This document shows, in pieces, positions 1 through 7,740 of a stretch of 32,170 nt of DNA. Both the position numbers and the translations under genes were made by a program. Numbering within the stretch: the stretch's first letter is position 1; the number at the start of each line of letters is the position of its first letter. Under the pieces are notes generated by a model that saw only the letters and a list, made by a program, of their open reading frames with translations, did no database searches and was not told the DNA's origin. The stretch is from GCA-2718035 sp964435285 (lineage in GTDB: Bacteria > Bacteroidota > Bacteroidia > Flavobacteriales > TMED113). The DNA is taken from contig CAYSYA010000013.1 of assembly GCA_964435285.1 (NCBI GenBank), positions 1 to 32,170 on the forward strand, in the 5' to 3' direction.

Positions 1-93
1 ACCCCGACAATTTTCCCTATTTTTTTATGAAATTAAAAGATTTTGGACTCTAATTTCATCTAATTTTTTTCACTACTCAACATATTATTTTTT

Positions 94-615
94 TTAAATT
101 AATTTTTGAAATTCTTTATGATTAATTAAAATTTTACACCATTTTATAATTCTTTCTTCAGTTTTATCAAATTGATTATCTTCATCAATAGCTAATCCAT
201 AAAAGTTATTTTCATCTTTTAAACCTTTTGATTTTTTAAATTCATAGCCTTTTGTACTCCAATCACCAATTATAGTACCATTATTTTTTATTATTACTTT
301 GGCTATAATTCCAATTCCATCTACAAAATTATCTTCATACCCAATTTGATCCCCAAGTCCAAAAATTGCAATTAATTTGCCCTTAAAATTGATTGATTTA
401 AATTCTTCAAAATAATAATCCCAATCGCTTTGTAACTCTCCAACATGCCATGTTGGCACTCCAAAAATCAAAAAATCATACATTAATATTATTTTTTTAT
501 CTATTAAATGAATTTCATGTAAGGTTATATTAAAGTTTTCAAAACAACTTTTTATTCCATCTGAAACTTGATGAGTGTAGCCTGTGTCACTTCCATAAAT
601 TAAACCTATTTTCAT
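94..615 (-). CDS. fldA: Long-chain flavodoxin
   Basis: Cytoplasmic FMN electron carrier that replaces ferredoxin when iron is short. The 173-residue length fits long-chain flavodoxins. The FMN phosphate loop is at residues 8-14 (GSDTGYT). The isoalloxazine loop PTWHVGELQSDWD starts near residue 54, with its tryptophan positioned to stack on the flavin. The second flavin loop GLGDQIGYEDNF lies near residue 86, and FYGLAIDEDNQ near the end is the usual family block. The ATG at the right edge gives a normal start. The gene is divergent from an acyl-CoA dehydrogenase across 59 bp that hold a Fur-like palindrome centred 25 bp upstream of this start. Iron-dependent repression of flavodoxin is a known pattern in other bacteria, and here it is inferred from the site. 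Confidence 0.95.
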   Translation of the reverse strand: MKIGLIYGSDTGYTHQVSDGIKSCFENFNITLHEIHLIDKKIILMYDFLIFGVPTWHVGELQSDWDYYFEEFKSINFKGKLIAIFGLGDQIGYEDNFVDGIGIIAKVIIKNNGTIIGDWSTKGYEFKKSKGLKDENNFYGLAIDEDNQFDKTEERIIKWCKILINHKEFQKLI

Positions 616-627
616 ATAGTAAAAATA

Positions 628-652
628 ACTATTTAGAATGATTATAAATAGT
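628..652. promoter_or_regulatory. Fur/PerR-like operator, flavodoxin/acyl-CoA dehydrogenase
   Basis: A 25-bp palindrome with 11 of 12 paired positions around a central G at 640. Its core is ATTTAGAAT-G-ATTATAAAT (631-649). The 7-1-7 layout matches Fur-superfamily operators (PerR consensus TTATAATnATTATAA). The same left half-site recurs exactly at 11152 and 14918. It sits 25 bp from the flavodoxin start and 35 bp from the dehydrogenase start, where it could block both promoters. Flavodoxin is a classic Fur target. Whether Fur or PerR binds cannot be told from sequence. Confidence 0.7.
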
Positions 653-661
653 AATTTTTCT

Positions 662-669
662 TAATTTTG
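662..669 (+). promoter_or_regulatory. Possible -7 element of the acyl-CoA dehydrogenase
   Basis: TAATTTTG matches the Bacteroidota -7 consensus TAnnTTTG. It is only 5 nt from the ATG, so use of this element would give an almost leaderless transcript. No TTG is present 17-23 nt upstream. The Fur-like palindrome ends 9 bp before it, a position suited to repression. Confidence 0.3.
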
Positions 670-674
670 TTTTC

Positions 675-1832
675 ATGAGTACTGATTATTTTAAACTTTA
701 TTCTAATTTGAATGATTTGCAAAAAATTATTTTAGAATCTACTACAAAATGGGTAAATAAATATGTTAGACCTAATATTCAAAATTCATTTATTTCTGGT
801 GAACCGATTAATTTAAAATCAGAACTTGCTGAATTAGGTGCTTTTGGTTCAATTTTTCCTGAAAAATATGGTGGTTTAAATCTAGATTTTATTTCTTATG
901 GTCTTATGATGAAAGAGCTAGAAAAAGGTGATAGCTCAGTTCGTGTTATGAGTTCCATTCAGACTTCGTTAGTTATGTACTCAATATATTCATTTGGTTC
1001 AGAAGAACAAAAAAAAAAATATTTACCGGATCTCGCCTCTGGTAAAATTACTGGATGTTTTGCGATGTCTGAACCAAGTCACGGGTCTGATATTTCTAAT
1101 ATGCTAACTAAGTTTAAAATTAATGGTAAAAATATTATTATTAATGGTTCAAAGTTATGGATTGGAAATGCTGAAGAATCTGATATTTCAATTGTTTGGG
1201 CTAGAAATGATTTAAATGATATTCAAGGAATAATAGTCGAAACAAAAAATATTTCAAATTTTAAATCTACTACAATTAAAAATAAATGGTCCTTTCGTTC
1301 CTCTCATACAGGAGAATTATTTTTTGACAACTCAGTTATTCCAAAAAATTATTTATTACCAGGAACCAAGTCTATAAAAGATGCTTATGAATGTTTAAAT
1401 ATAGGTCGTTATGCTGTTTCTTGGGGTGCTCTGGGTATTGCCGAAGAATGTTATGAAACTGCTTTAAAGTATTCAATTGAGAGAAAACAATTTGGTGCTC
1501 CAATTGCAAGTAAACAATTAATCCAAAAAAAATTAGTTGAGATGATAACAGAAATATCAAAGGCACAACTTTTAACATTTAAGATAAGTGAGTTAATGGA
1601 GAATAAAAAAATTACTTATGAACAAATTTCAATGGCTAAAAGAAACAATGTTAAAATTGCTCAATCTATTGCTCATGAATCGAGACAAATATTAGGTGGA
1701 ATGGGAATAACTAATGATTATTCAATAATGAGGCACATAATTAATTTAGAAACTTTGATAACTTATCAAGGTACTAATGAAATGCATATATTAATAACTG
1801 GAAGAGATATAACTGGTATTAATGCATTTTAA
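675..1832 (+). CDS. Glutaryl-CoA-dehydrogenase-like protein lacking the catalytic Glu
   Basis: Acyl-CoA dehydrogenase fold, 385 residues, complete. The closest family by recognised motifs is glutaryl-CoA dehydrogenase: GSEEQKKKYLPDLASGK, then SEPSHGSD in place of the family's TEPxxGSD, RKQFGAPIASKQLIQKKL, and a C-terminal MRHIINLETLITYQGTNEMH followed by ITGRDITGINAF. The dicarboxylyl-CoA-binding Arg and Ser (human Arg94 and Ser98) appear kept in SSVRVMSSIQTSLVM. The catalytic base, Glu in YEGT of the family (human Glu370), is Gln365 here (codon CAA, 1767-1769). I see no Glu at the alternative helix-G position used by long-chain and isovaleryl enzymes. It may therefore not dehydrogenate; a flavin-dependent decarboxylase, a desulfinase-like reaction or another role is possible. 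A 77-residue protein gene follows 21 bp downstream. The promoter region carries a Fur-like site shared with flavodoxin. Confidence 0.85.
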   Translation: MSTDYFKLYSNLNDLQKIILESTTKWVNKYVRPNIQNSFISGEPINLKSELAELGAFGSIFPEKYGGLNLDFISYGLMMKELEKGDSSVRVMSSIQTSLVMYSIYSFGSEEQKKKYLPDLASGKITGCFAMSEPSHGSDISNMLTKFKINGKNIIINGSKLWIGNAEESDISIVWARNDLNDIQGIIVETKNISNFKSTTIKNKWSFRSSHTGELFFDNSVIPKNYLLPGTKSIKDAYECLNIGRYAVSWGALGIAEECYETALKYSIERKQFGAPIASKQLIQKKLVEMITEISKAQLLTFKISELMENKKITYEQISMAKRNNVKIAQSIAHESRQILGGMGITNDYSIMRHIINLETLITYQGTNEMHILITGRDITGINAF

Positions 1833-1853
1833 ATAAGTATAAATATTATTAGA

Positions 1854-2087
1854 ATGAAAAATATTAAATTAGTGTGGCAATTTTCTGGTCCAGATTCTCT
1901 TAAAATAGCCGAACACCATTTAAATCATCTCAGTGAATATATGATAATTAATAATATAGTTTTAAAAGACAAAGCGGTAGAATCAATAAATGATTTTTCA
2001 GCTTTATCTTTCATTATTATAGATCAATTTTATGTTAAAAAATTATCCATTGATTTAAGGCCTCACAAAGTGATTTTAATTGAATAA
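1854..2087 (+). CDS. Small conserved flavobacterial protein, unknown function
   Basis: 77 residues, no signal peptide, no membrane segment, no cysteines. Notable are a His-containing stretch (IAEHHLNHLSEY, residues 19-30) and a C-terminal LRPHKVILIE. From memory, short proteins with a similar EHH...HL(K/S)E...LxPH pattern are common hypothetical proteins in flavobacteria; this was not checked by search. It lies 21 bp behind the acyl-CoA dehydrogenase-like gene and is probably cotranscribed with it. The mix of alternating hydrophobic stretches (IKLVWQF, LSFIIIDQF) suggests a small alpha/beta fold. I assign no function. Confidence 0.7.
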   Translation: MKNIKLVWQFSGPDSLKIAEHHLNHLSEYMIINNIVLKDKAVESINDFSALSFIIIDQFYVKKLSIDLRPHKVILIE

Positions 2088-2097
2088 TTTATGATAA

Positions 2098-2122
2098 TAT
2101 TTAACATTTAATTTGTTAAATA
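2098..2122. promoter_or_regulatory. Perfect 9-bp inverted repeat before the P19-like gene
   Basis: TATTTAACA, a 7-nt spacer (TTTAATT) and TGTTAAATA form a perfect inverted repeat in the 77-bp gap. It starts 11 bp after the stop of the 77-residue gene and ends 42 bp before the P19-like start. There is no T run after it, so an operator for the metal-protein gene is more likely than a terminator. It differs from the Fur-like palindromes in this window. Confidence 0.4.
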
Positions 2123-2164
2123 AATAAAGTAAATATCTATATTTAAACTAAATTTTGATGAACT

Positions 2165-2716
2165 ATGCAACGTTTTACTTTTTTACTTTTTTTTATTTTT
2201 GTTAGTGTTCTTTACTCTCAAAAAAATTCCCCTGAGTTAGTAATCGGAGAAGAGAGAGTTGAACCTGGTATCATTTTTATTTTTGAAGGAGCAGTTAAAG
2301 ACCATATCATGCCTGGTTCTATGCATTTATCAGAACTAGAAACTCACGTTCATATTGAAGCTCGAGTAAACTGGGATTTAAATAATATTCCTGTTGGAGC
2401 AGTACAAAATGGTTTTGTGCCTTATTTATATATTAATGCTAAAATAACTAATGAAAAAACAGGACTCAGTACTTTTATTGATTTAGTACCTCACATTAAT
2501 TTAATTGATAATTTTCATTATGCTCGTAATATTTCTCTTCCTGGTTCAATAAATGATTTTTACTCTGTAAAATTTAATATTATTCCACCAACTCAAATTG
2601 ATCTATCATTACACAAAGATTGGAGTTTGGAATTTGGTAATAAATTACTTGAGGAATGTAGTTTTTTTTATGAAAAAGTAAATTTTAAAGAAATAGCTAA
2701 GGCAAAAAGAAAATAG
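2165..2716 (+). CDS. Periplasmic P19/Tp34-family metal-binding protein
   Basis: Secreted protein of 183 residues; the signal peptide ends near YSQ (residue 19). It resembles the Campylobacter P19 / Treponema Tp34 family of periplasmic iron-transport proteins, which bind copper or iron at a dimer interface. Matching blocks are HVHIEARV (residues 61-68, P19 IHLEADI), GFVPYLYINAKITNEKTG (83-100) and LVPHINLIDNFHYARNI (107-123). Putative ligands are His63, Glu65, His118 and His150. The P19 Met ligand appears as His110. No FTR1-type permease, the usual partner, is nearby. Instead a four-helix membrane protein follows after 11 bp. The product is probably made when iron is low, but no Fur-like box precedes it, only the inverted repeat at 2098-2122. 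Confidence 0.7.
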   Translation: MQRFTFLLFFIFVSVLYSQKNSPELVIGEERVEPGIIFIFEGAVKDHIMPGSMHLSELETHVHIEARVNWDLNNIPVGAVQNGFVPYLYINAKITNEKTGLSTFIDLVPHINLIDNFHYARNISLPGSINDFYSVKFNIIPPTQIDLSLHKDWSLEFGNKLLEECSFFYEKVNFKEIAKAKRK

Positions 2717-2727
2717 TTTACAAGTCT

Positions 2728-3120
2728 ATGTTAGAATATATTTCAAGTGTATTATCAAGTATTATTGTTGGTGTTATTTTATTTCAATCTTTGTTGATAG
2801 CTCCCTCAGTTAACAAAATAATTAGTAAGCAAGAAGCAAGTATTTTTTTAAGATTTATTTGGCCAAATTTTTTTTTACTTATTGCTTTTTTAAGTTTCAT
2901 TAATTTATTATTATTTTTTATTTTAAAACAAGATGATAAGTTTATTTTTTATTTAAGTTTAGTTAGTTGTTTGTTAATGGTATTTTGTTATTGTGTTACT
3001 CCGATAATAAATTCTGCTAAAGATAATTCTAATCAAAGATTATGGTCTTTTTTACATTTTGTTACAATTATTTTTACCTTAAAATCACTTATTAGTAATA
3101 TTATTATAATTACTTTATAA
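2728..3120 (+). CDS. Four-helix membrane protein, DUF4149-like
   Basis: 130 residues with four hydrophobic segments, near residues 4-29, 43-66, 72-95 and 106-128. The first helix followed by a short conserved loop (LLIAPSVNKIISKQEA) and the WPNFF start of helix 2 recall DUF4149/TMEM205-like proteins. The match is from memory and moderate. The gene is 11 bp behind the P19-like metal-binding gene and is surely in the same transcript, so it may act with it in metal passage across the inner membrane; this is inference. It converges on the AraC-type regulator with only 5 bp between the stops. Confidence 0.6.
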   Translation: MLEYISSVLSSIIVGVILFQSLLIAPSVNKIISKQEASIFLRFIWPNFFLLIAFLSFINLLLFFILKQDDKFIFYLSLVSCLLMVFCYCVTPIINSAKDNSNQRLWSFLHFVTIIFTLKSLISNIIIITL

Positions 3121-3125
3121 AAAAT

Positions 3126-3971
3126 TTATTTTTTTAAAGACATATTTTTAATGAAATTAAAAGGAGTTACGTGATACTTTTTTTTAAATGCTGCAATAAA
3201 GTGACTTGAGTTACTGTAGCCAACAAGTAAACTTATTTCGTTTATATTATTTTCTCCTTTAATTAGTAAATCTTTTGCATGTTCAAGTTTATGATTTAAT
3301 GCGTATTGATATACTGAACAACCGTAGACTTCTTTAAAACCTATTTTAAGTTTTTTAAGACTTATTTTAATAATATCAGAAATTTCATTCAGAGTTGGTG
3401 TTTTAGAAACATCTTTTATTAATTCTTCTTTTGCTAATCTTATTTTAGTTAAAAGATCATTATTGATTGTAAAAGGGCAACTTTCTGAGCTTTTATTGTT
3501 TTTAAACAATAGACTGAATGTTTCATAAATTTTTGCTTTTAAAAAAAGTTTTTGAGTATTTACTGAACTATCGTAATTACTAATTTGGTTTAACACGTAT
3601 AATAATGATTTATCTAGTTCTAGTTCTTCGTAGTATTTTTCTTTTATATTAATAATTGTCGGTATATAAATATCTTGATTTGATAAAAGTCTGTGAAGTT
3701 CAAATAAAGAAATGACAAATGATACCGTTGTAGAATTTTTATTTATTTCAGCATTAAGATTAATTCGTTTTTTTGAATTGTAAAGTAAAATGCATTTATT
3801 TTTTTTAAGTTTAATTTTGTAATTTTTATTAAACTCTAATGTAAATTCACCATTAATATTAAAATGAAATTGGATTTGATTCATTTCTACTTTTCTGAAA
3901 ACTTTTTTAGTTTTTGATTCATTATTTTTATAAATGTTTACAAAAATTTTATTTTCTATATTGATTTCCAT
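3126..3971 (-). CDS. AraC-family regulator closing the heme operon
   Basis: 281 residues from the ATG at 3971. A longer frame starting at 4046 would add 25 residues lying inside hemG and is rejected, because MEINIENKIFVNIY is the natural N-terminus. The C-terminal half is a double helix-turn-helix of AraC/XylS type: TLNEISDIIKISLKKLKIGFKEVYG for the first, NNINEISLLVGYSNSSHF followed by AAFKKKYHVTPFNFIKN for the second. The layout is closest to PchR/YbtA-like regulators, which often control iron or siderophore genes. The N-terminal about 160 residues are beta-rich and could bind a ligand. The start overlaps the end of hemG by 23 bp, so it is translated with the heme genes. It probably regulates the hemB/hemA control region, perhaps in response to a porphyrin or heme; that is inference. 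Confidence 0.85.
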   Translation of the reverse strand: MEINIENKIFVNIYKNNESKTKKVFRKVEMNQIQFHFNINGEFTLEFNKNYKIKLKKNKCILLYNSKKRINLNAEINKNSTTVSFVISLFELHRLLSNQDIYIPTIINIKEKYYEELELDKSLLYVLNQISNYDSSVNTQKLFLKAKIYETFSLLFKNNKSSESCPFTINNDLLTKIRLAKEELIKDVSKTPTLNEISDIIKISLKKLKIGFKEVYGCSVYQYALNHKLEHAKDLLIKGENNINEISLLVGYSNSSHFIAAFKKKYHVTPFNFIKNMSLKK

Positions 3972-5286
3972 TATTAAATTTTTTTGATGTTTTTTTGGCA
4001 ATAGAAATACATGAACTAACAGAAACGCCTTCATAAAAGTTTCCAATTACATGTAAATTTTTATGTTTTCTTTCAATGTGTCTAATTTCTTTTCGTGTAT
4101 TATTTATTTCTTTACCATAATTAGGTATAGCATTAATCCATCTTTTTTTATTTAAAAGCTCTAACTTATTTAAATTAAAAAGTTCTTTAATTTCTTTTTT
4201 TATCTTTTCTGAAATTATATTAATTTCTTTTTTGAAAAGATTCTTTTGTTTTTCACCACCTGAAAGAACTGTAATAAGTTCACTTTTATTTGGTGAATGA
4301 TTAGGGAAGATGAAGCTACTAAATAGAATTCCTAAAAATGTTTTTTTTTCATCTGATTTAGATAATAGTCCAAAACCTTTAGGTATTTTATACTTCTCAG
4401 TTGCACAATATTTAAAATGAAAAACATCAATTGGGTTGTAATTGTTTTTGCTTGTTAAATATTTTGGTTTTAGTTTTAAAATCTTTATGAGTTTTTTAAT
4501 TGGAATTGTTGAAACGATTTTTTTACATTGAATTTTTTTTTTGCAATCTGATTCTATAATATTTATTTTTTCTTTAGAATTAATAGTTTTAACATTAAAT
4601 AAATAATTAATACTATCTTTATTTTCTTCAACTAGTTTGTCAATTAAAGTTTTATTTCCCTCTTTAAATGATATTGTTTTCCTTTTTTTTCTTTTATTTT
4701 GAAACATCAAATAAAGTAATAGGCTACTATTTTTCTTAAGAATTTTCCATAAAAATGGCATTGCATGTTGTAAATATAATTTTTTTGTATTTCCTGCATA
4801 AATTCCATTTAAAAATGGCTCAATAATATTATCATGTAATTGTTCGCTGAAGTTATTTTTAAAAAAATCATATACAGTTTTAGATTTTTTATCTTTTATA
4901 AATAATAAACCAGAAATTATTTTAAGTTTAGAAGAAAGGTTGAGAAGGGGACTCTTTATAAAATTTAGAATTTTATTTGGCATTAATACAATATTGTTAT
5001 TGTGTAAAATATATTTTTTATTAATACTTTTATCAGCTTCAATCACACTATTATTTAATTTTAAATCATTTATTAAATTAATAATTGATTCATTATTTAA
5101 TAAGATTGTATTTGGACCTTCTTCACAAATAAAACCGTTTATTTTTTTTGTTATAATAACACCTCCAGCTTTATTTGATTTTTCAATTAAACAAGTTTTC
5201 AATCCCTTTTTTTTAAGGTAATAAGAAAGTGTTAATCCGGTTATCCCAGCTCCAATTATTCCAACATCATATATTTTATTTTTCAT
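3949..5286 (-). CDS. hemG: Protoporphyrinogen oxidase, HemY-type flavoprotein
   Basis: 445 residues. Oxidises protoporphyrinogen IX to protoporphyrin IX with FAD and O2 at the inner membrane surface. The N-terminal FAD site is GAGITG at residues 12-17, with the ribose-binding Glu after KTCLIE and the GG of KAGGVI. The C-terminal FAD block is VIGNFYEGVSVSSCI near residue 415. The gene sits between ferrochelatase (50 bp upstream) and the AraC regulator (23-bp overlap). HemY-type proteins can also oxidise coproporphyrinogen in the coproheme pathway. Here a HemN enzyme precedes it and no HemQ is present, so the protoporphyrin route is favoured. The N-terminus MKNKIY is shared by chance with the lipoprotein at 14858. 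The symbol follows the TIGR family name; it is not the flavodoxin-like HemG of E. coli. Confidence 0.9.
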   Translation of the reverse strand: MKNKIYDVGIIGAGITGLTLSYYLKKKGLKTCLIEKSNKAGGVIITKKINGFICEEGPNTILLNNESIINLINDLKLNNSVIEADKSINKKYILHNNNIVLMPNKILNFIKSPLLNLSSKLKIISGLLFIKDKKSKTVYDFFKNNFSEQLHDNIIEPFLNGIYAGNTKKLYLQHAMPFLWKILKKNSSLLLYLMFQNKRKKRKTISFKEGNKTLIDKLVEENKDSINYLFNVKTINSKEKINIIESDCKKKIQCKKIVSTIPIKKLIKILKLKPKYLTSKNNYNPIDVFHFKYCATEKYKIPKGFGLLSKSDEKKTFLGILFSSFIFPNHSPNKSELITVLSGGEKQKNLFKKEINIISEKIKKEIKELFNLNKLELLNKKRWINAIPNYGKEINNTRKEIRHIERKHKNLHVIGNFYEGVSVSSCISIAKKTSKKFNNGNQYRK

Positions 5287-5336
5287 GAATTATTATTTAG
5301 TACTTTAAATTTTTTTATAAAGAATATTTTATGAAA

Positions 5337-6350
5337 TTAAATTGTTCTGTCCAATACAATTTTTTTTAAGCATTCAACCCATTTATTATTATCGTTTAAA
5401 CTTTCAACAAGTTGAACTTTTTTTCCACCATATTCTTCAAATATTTCTTGGTACTCATCTCCAATTTCAATTATTGTTTCTAAACAATCTGCAACAAATG
5501 AAGGCGAAAAACATAGTATTTTTTTATCTCCTTTTTTTGCACTTTTTTTAATAATATCGTCAGAAAAAGGTTGTAGCCATTTATTGTCAAGTCTCGATTG
5601 AAAAGCTACAGTGTAATCATTTTCTTTTATTTTTAGTCTTTTCGCTATTTGTTTAGCGGTTTCATAACATGTTGCTTTGTAACAGAATTGATTTTTTTTT
5701 GTAATTCCCTTTTCACAGTCATTTTCTTGACATAAACTGTCTTCATATACTTTGTCTACATGTCTTTCTGGCAACCCATGGAAGCTAAATATAATTTCAT
5801 CATAATCTTTTAAGTTATATTTTTTTCCATTTTCAGCAAAAGCATCTAAAAATAATTTCTCTTTATAAAATTGGGAAACAAAACTTATTTCAGGGATAAC
5901 CCACCATTTTTTTATTATTCCCATAACTTCTTCAATAACAGATCCGTTTGTAGCTGAAGCATATTGTGGGAATAACGGAATTATAATAATTTGATTTAAG
6001 TTTTTAACTTTGAGTTTATTCAGTGCTTTTTCTAATGATGGGTTCTTGTATCTCATTGCATACTCAATATAGAAATCGTCTCCAAGTTTTTTTTGTAACT
6101 TTTCTTTTAAACTTTTTGTGTGATAAATTATAGGAGACCCTTTATCTGTCCAAAGTTCTTTGTATACCTTAGCCGACTTTGGAGCTCTAAATGGAACAAT
6201 AATTAGATTAACTAATATTTTTCTGATTAACCATGGAAGATCAATAACCCTCTTGTCGTTTAAAAACTGAAATAAATAACTTCTTACATCACTTGTTTTT
6301 GGACTCTTGGGGGTTCCAAGATTTACCATAAGGACACCAGTTTTTTTCAT
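5337..6350 (-). CDS. hemH: Ferrochelatase with a four-cysteine insert
   Basis: 337 residues. Inserts Fe2+ into protoporphyrin IX. Family blocks are MVNLGTPKSP at the start, FPQYASATNGSV (residues 127-138), FSFHGLPERHV (189-198) with the catalytic His191, and FVADCLETIIEI (285-296) with Glu291. Directly after the catalytic His loop is an insert with C207-x4-C212-x10-C223-x4-C228. A class of ferrochelatases binds a [2Fe-2S] cluster with four cysteines in such an internal segment (known from Myxococcus-type enzymes), so a cluster is likely but not proven. The gene lies 16 bp after hemN and 50 bp before hemG in the leftward run. Complete, normal length. Confidence 0.95.
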   Translation of the reverse strand: MKKTGVLMVNLGTPKSPKTSDVRSYLFQFLNDKRVIDLPWLIRKILVNLIIVPFRAPKSAKVYKELWTDKGSPIIYHTKSLKEKLQKKLGDDFYIEYAMRYKNPSLEKALNKLKVKNLNQIIIIPLFPQYASATNGSVIEEVMGIIKKWWVIPEISFVSQFYKEKLFLDAFAENGKKYNLKDYDEIIFSFHGLPERHVDKVYEDSLCQENDCEKGITKKNQFCYKATCYETAKQIAKRLKIKENDYTVAFQSRLDNKWLQPFSDDIIKKSAKKGDKKILCFSPSFVADCLETIIEIGDEYQEIFEEYGGKKVQLVESLNDNNKWVECLKKIVLDRTI

Positions 6351-6366
6351 CTCTCATTGTTTTTAT

Positions 6367-7740
6367 TTAAATTGTTTTAGAGTAAATCCCTTTTTTATCT
6401 GAAATTAGTGGGTCGAATCTCATTGCAATGTTTCTAACGACTAATCTTGCAGATTCATTTACTAATATTTTGTTTTTATTCGTTTCAACAAATCCACTTT
6501 TTTTAAAATCTTCTAATTTAAAATCATTATAATTTACTATTTCCTTTATTGTATCAATTTTTGTTGAATATAAATCACTTATTTCGCTAAAATCTAGATA
6601 ATTATTACACATAATTGAATTAATAGATTCTCTGATGATTTTTTGTTCTTTACTTACTCTATAGCCTCGTAATACAGCCACGTTGTTTTTTTCTATTGCT
6701 TTAATGTAAGCTGCTCCATTTTTAATATTTTGACTGTATGCAGATGATAACTGAGAGATTGAAGATGCGCCAATACCATAAACTTGTCCTGTATTTGATT
6801 TTGTACAGTATCCTTGAAAATTTCTTCCCAATTTTTTTTGCTTTAAGGCTACACTAAGTTCGTCACTTTTTTTTGCATAATGATCAATACCTATGGCATT
6901 ATAATTATTTGATGTAAAGTAATTAAAGCCATTTAAATACATTTTTGCTTTTTCGAGAGTACTAGGAAAACCTATATTGTCTAATACTTTTTGTCTTGTA
7001 AAAACAGAGGGTAAATGGGCGTATGAAAATGTTACAACTCTATCAACGTCAAGTTTTAAAGTTTTCTCAAGAGTTTTTTGAAAACTTTTTTCTGTTTGAA
7101 GAGGTAATCCATAAATAAGATCAATATTTGTTCCTTTGAATCCTTCATAATGTATTTTTTCCACTAATTTATCAATTGGATGCTTAGACCCTTTACGATT
7201 TATGGCATTTAAAACGTCTATATTGAAGTCTTGGATGCCTAATGATATTCTGTTAAACCCAAAATATTTTAATTGTTCAACATGTTTAAAATCCAAATAG
7301 GCAGGGCTACATTCAATAGCCATTTCATATTTCTCAGTTAGTTTAAAATTATTTTTAATAAAATTTGTCACTTCTTCTATGTATCTCATAGAAATTGCAT
7401 TTGGAGTTCCTCCTCCCCAATGAACTTGAGATACTTTTCTTTCCTTGTCAATATATTTTGATATAAAAGTAATTTCTTTCATTAATGCGTCAATATACTT
7501 TCTTATAAAAGGTTTAGTAAAGCCTTTTTCTGTTGTACAGCCGCAAAAGTGACAAATTTGAGGGCAAAATGGAATATGAATATAGAACGAGATATTTTTA
7601 GGATTTTCATTATTAGAATTAATAATATCTTTGATAAAATCTTTATTCTCATAAGACCTATTAAAGTAAGTTGCAGGCGGATAAGACGTATATCTTGGTC
7701 CAGAGGAGTTATATGTATTTATTATTTCATTAATTTTCAT
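6367..7740 (-). CDS. hemN: Oxygen-independent coproporphyrinogen III dehydrogenase
   Basis: 457 residues. A radical-SAM enzyme converting coproporphyrinogen III to protoporphyrinogen IX without O2. The signature IHIPFCPQICHFCGC gives C59-x3-C63-x2-C66 for the [4Fe-4S] cluster plus Cys68, as in true HemN; HemW/HutW paralogues lack that extra Cys. The N-terminal PRYTSYPPA block and the C-terminal RGYRVSKEQKIIRESI region are also HemN-specific. It starts immediately after the hemE stop, with no base between them, and is followed by hemH. No hemF for the O2-dependent reaction is present in the window. Confidence 0.95.
   Translation of the reverse strand: MKINEIINTYNSSGPRYTSYPPATYFNRSYENKDFIKDIINSNNENPKNISFYIHIPFCPQICHFCGCTTEKGFTKPFIRKYIDALMKEITFISKYIDKERKVSQVHWGGGTPNAISMRYIEEVTNFIKNNFKLTEKYEMAIECSPAYLDFKHVEQLKYFGFNRISLGIQDFNIDVLNAINRKGSKHPIDKLVEKIHYEGFKGTNIDLIYGLPLQTEKSFQKTLEKTLKLDVDRVVTFSYAHLPSVFTRQKVLDNIGFPSTLEKAKMYLNGFNYFTSNNYNAIGIDHYAKKSDELSVALKQKKLGRNFQGYCTKSNTGQVYGIGASSISQLSSAYSQNIKNGAAYIKAIEKNNVAVLRGYRVSKEQKIIRESINSIMCNNYLDFSEISDLYSTKIDTIKEIVNYNDFKLEDFKKSGFVETNKNKILVNESARLVVRNIAMRFDPLISDKKGIYSKTI

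Noticed and set aside
1..93. Possible 3' end of a gene on the plus strand, frame ending DFGL then TAA at about position 53
   Set aside because: Only 16 codons are visible, another frame is also open, and nothing recognisable is encoded.
1849..1855. TTAGAAT half-site overlapping the start of the 77-residue gene
   Set aside because: The second half is missing, and a single half-site is expected often in such AT-rich DNA.
3972..4046. N-terminal extension of the AraC regulator from an ATG at 4046
   Set aside because: It lies wholly inside the hemG coding end and has no family similarity; the ATG at 3971 fits better.
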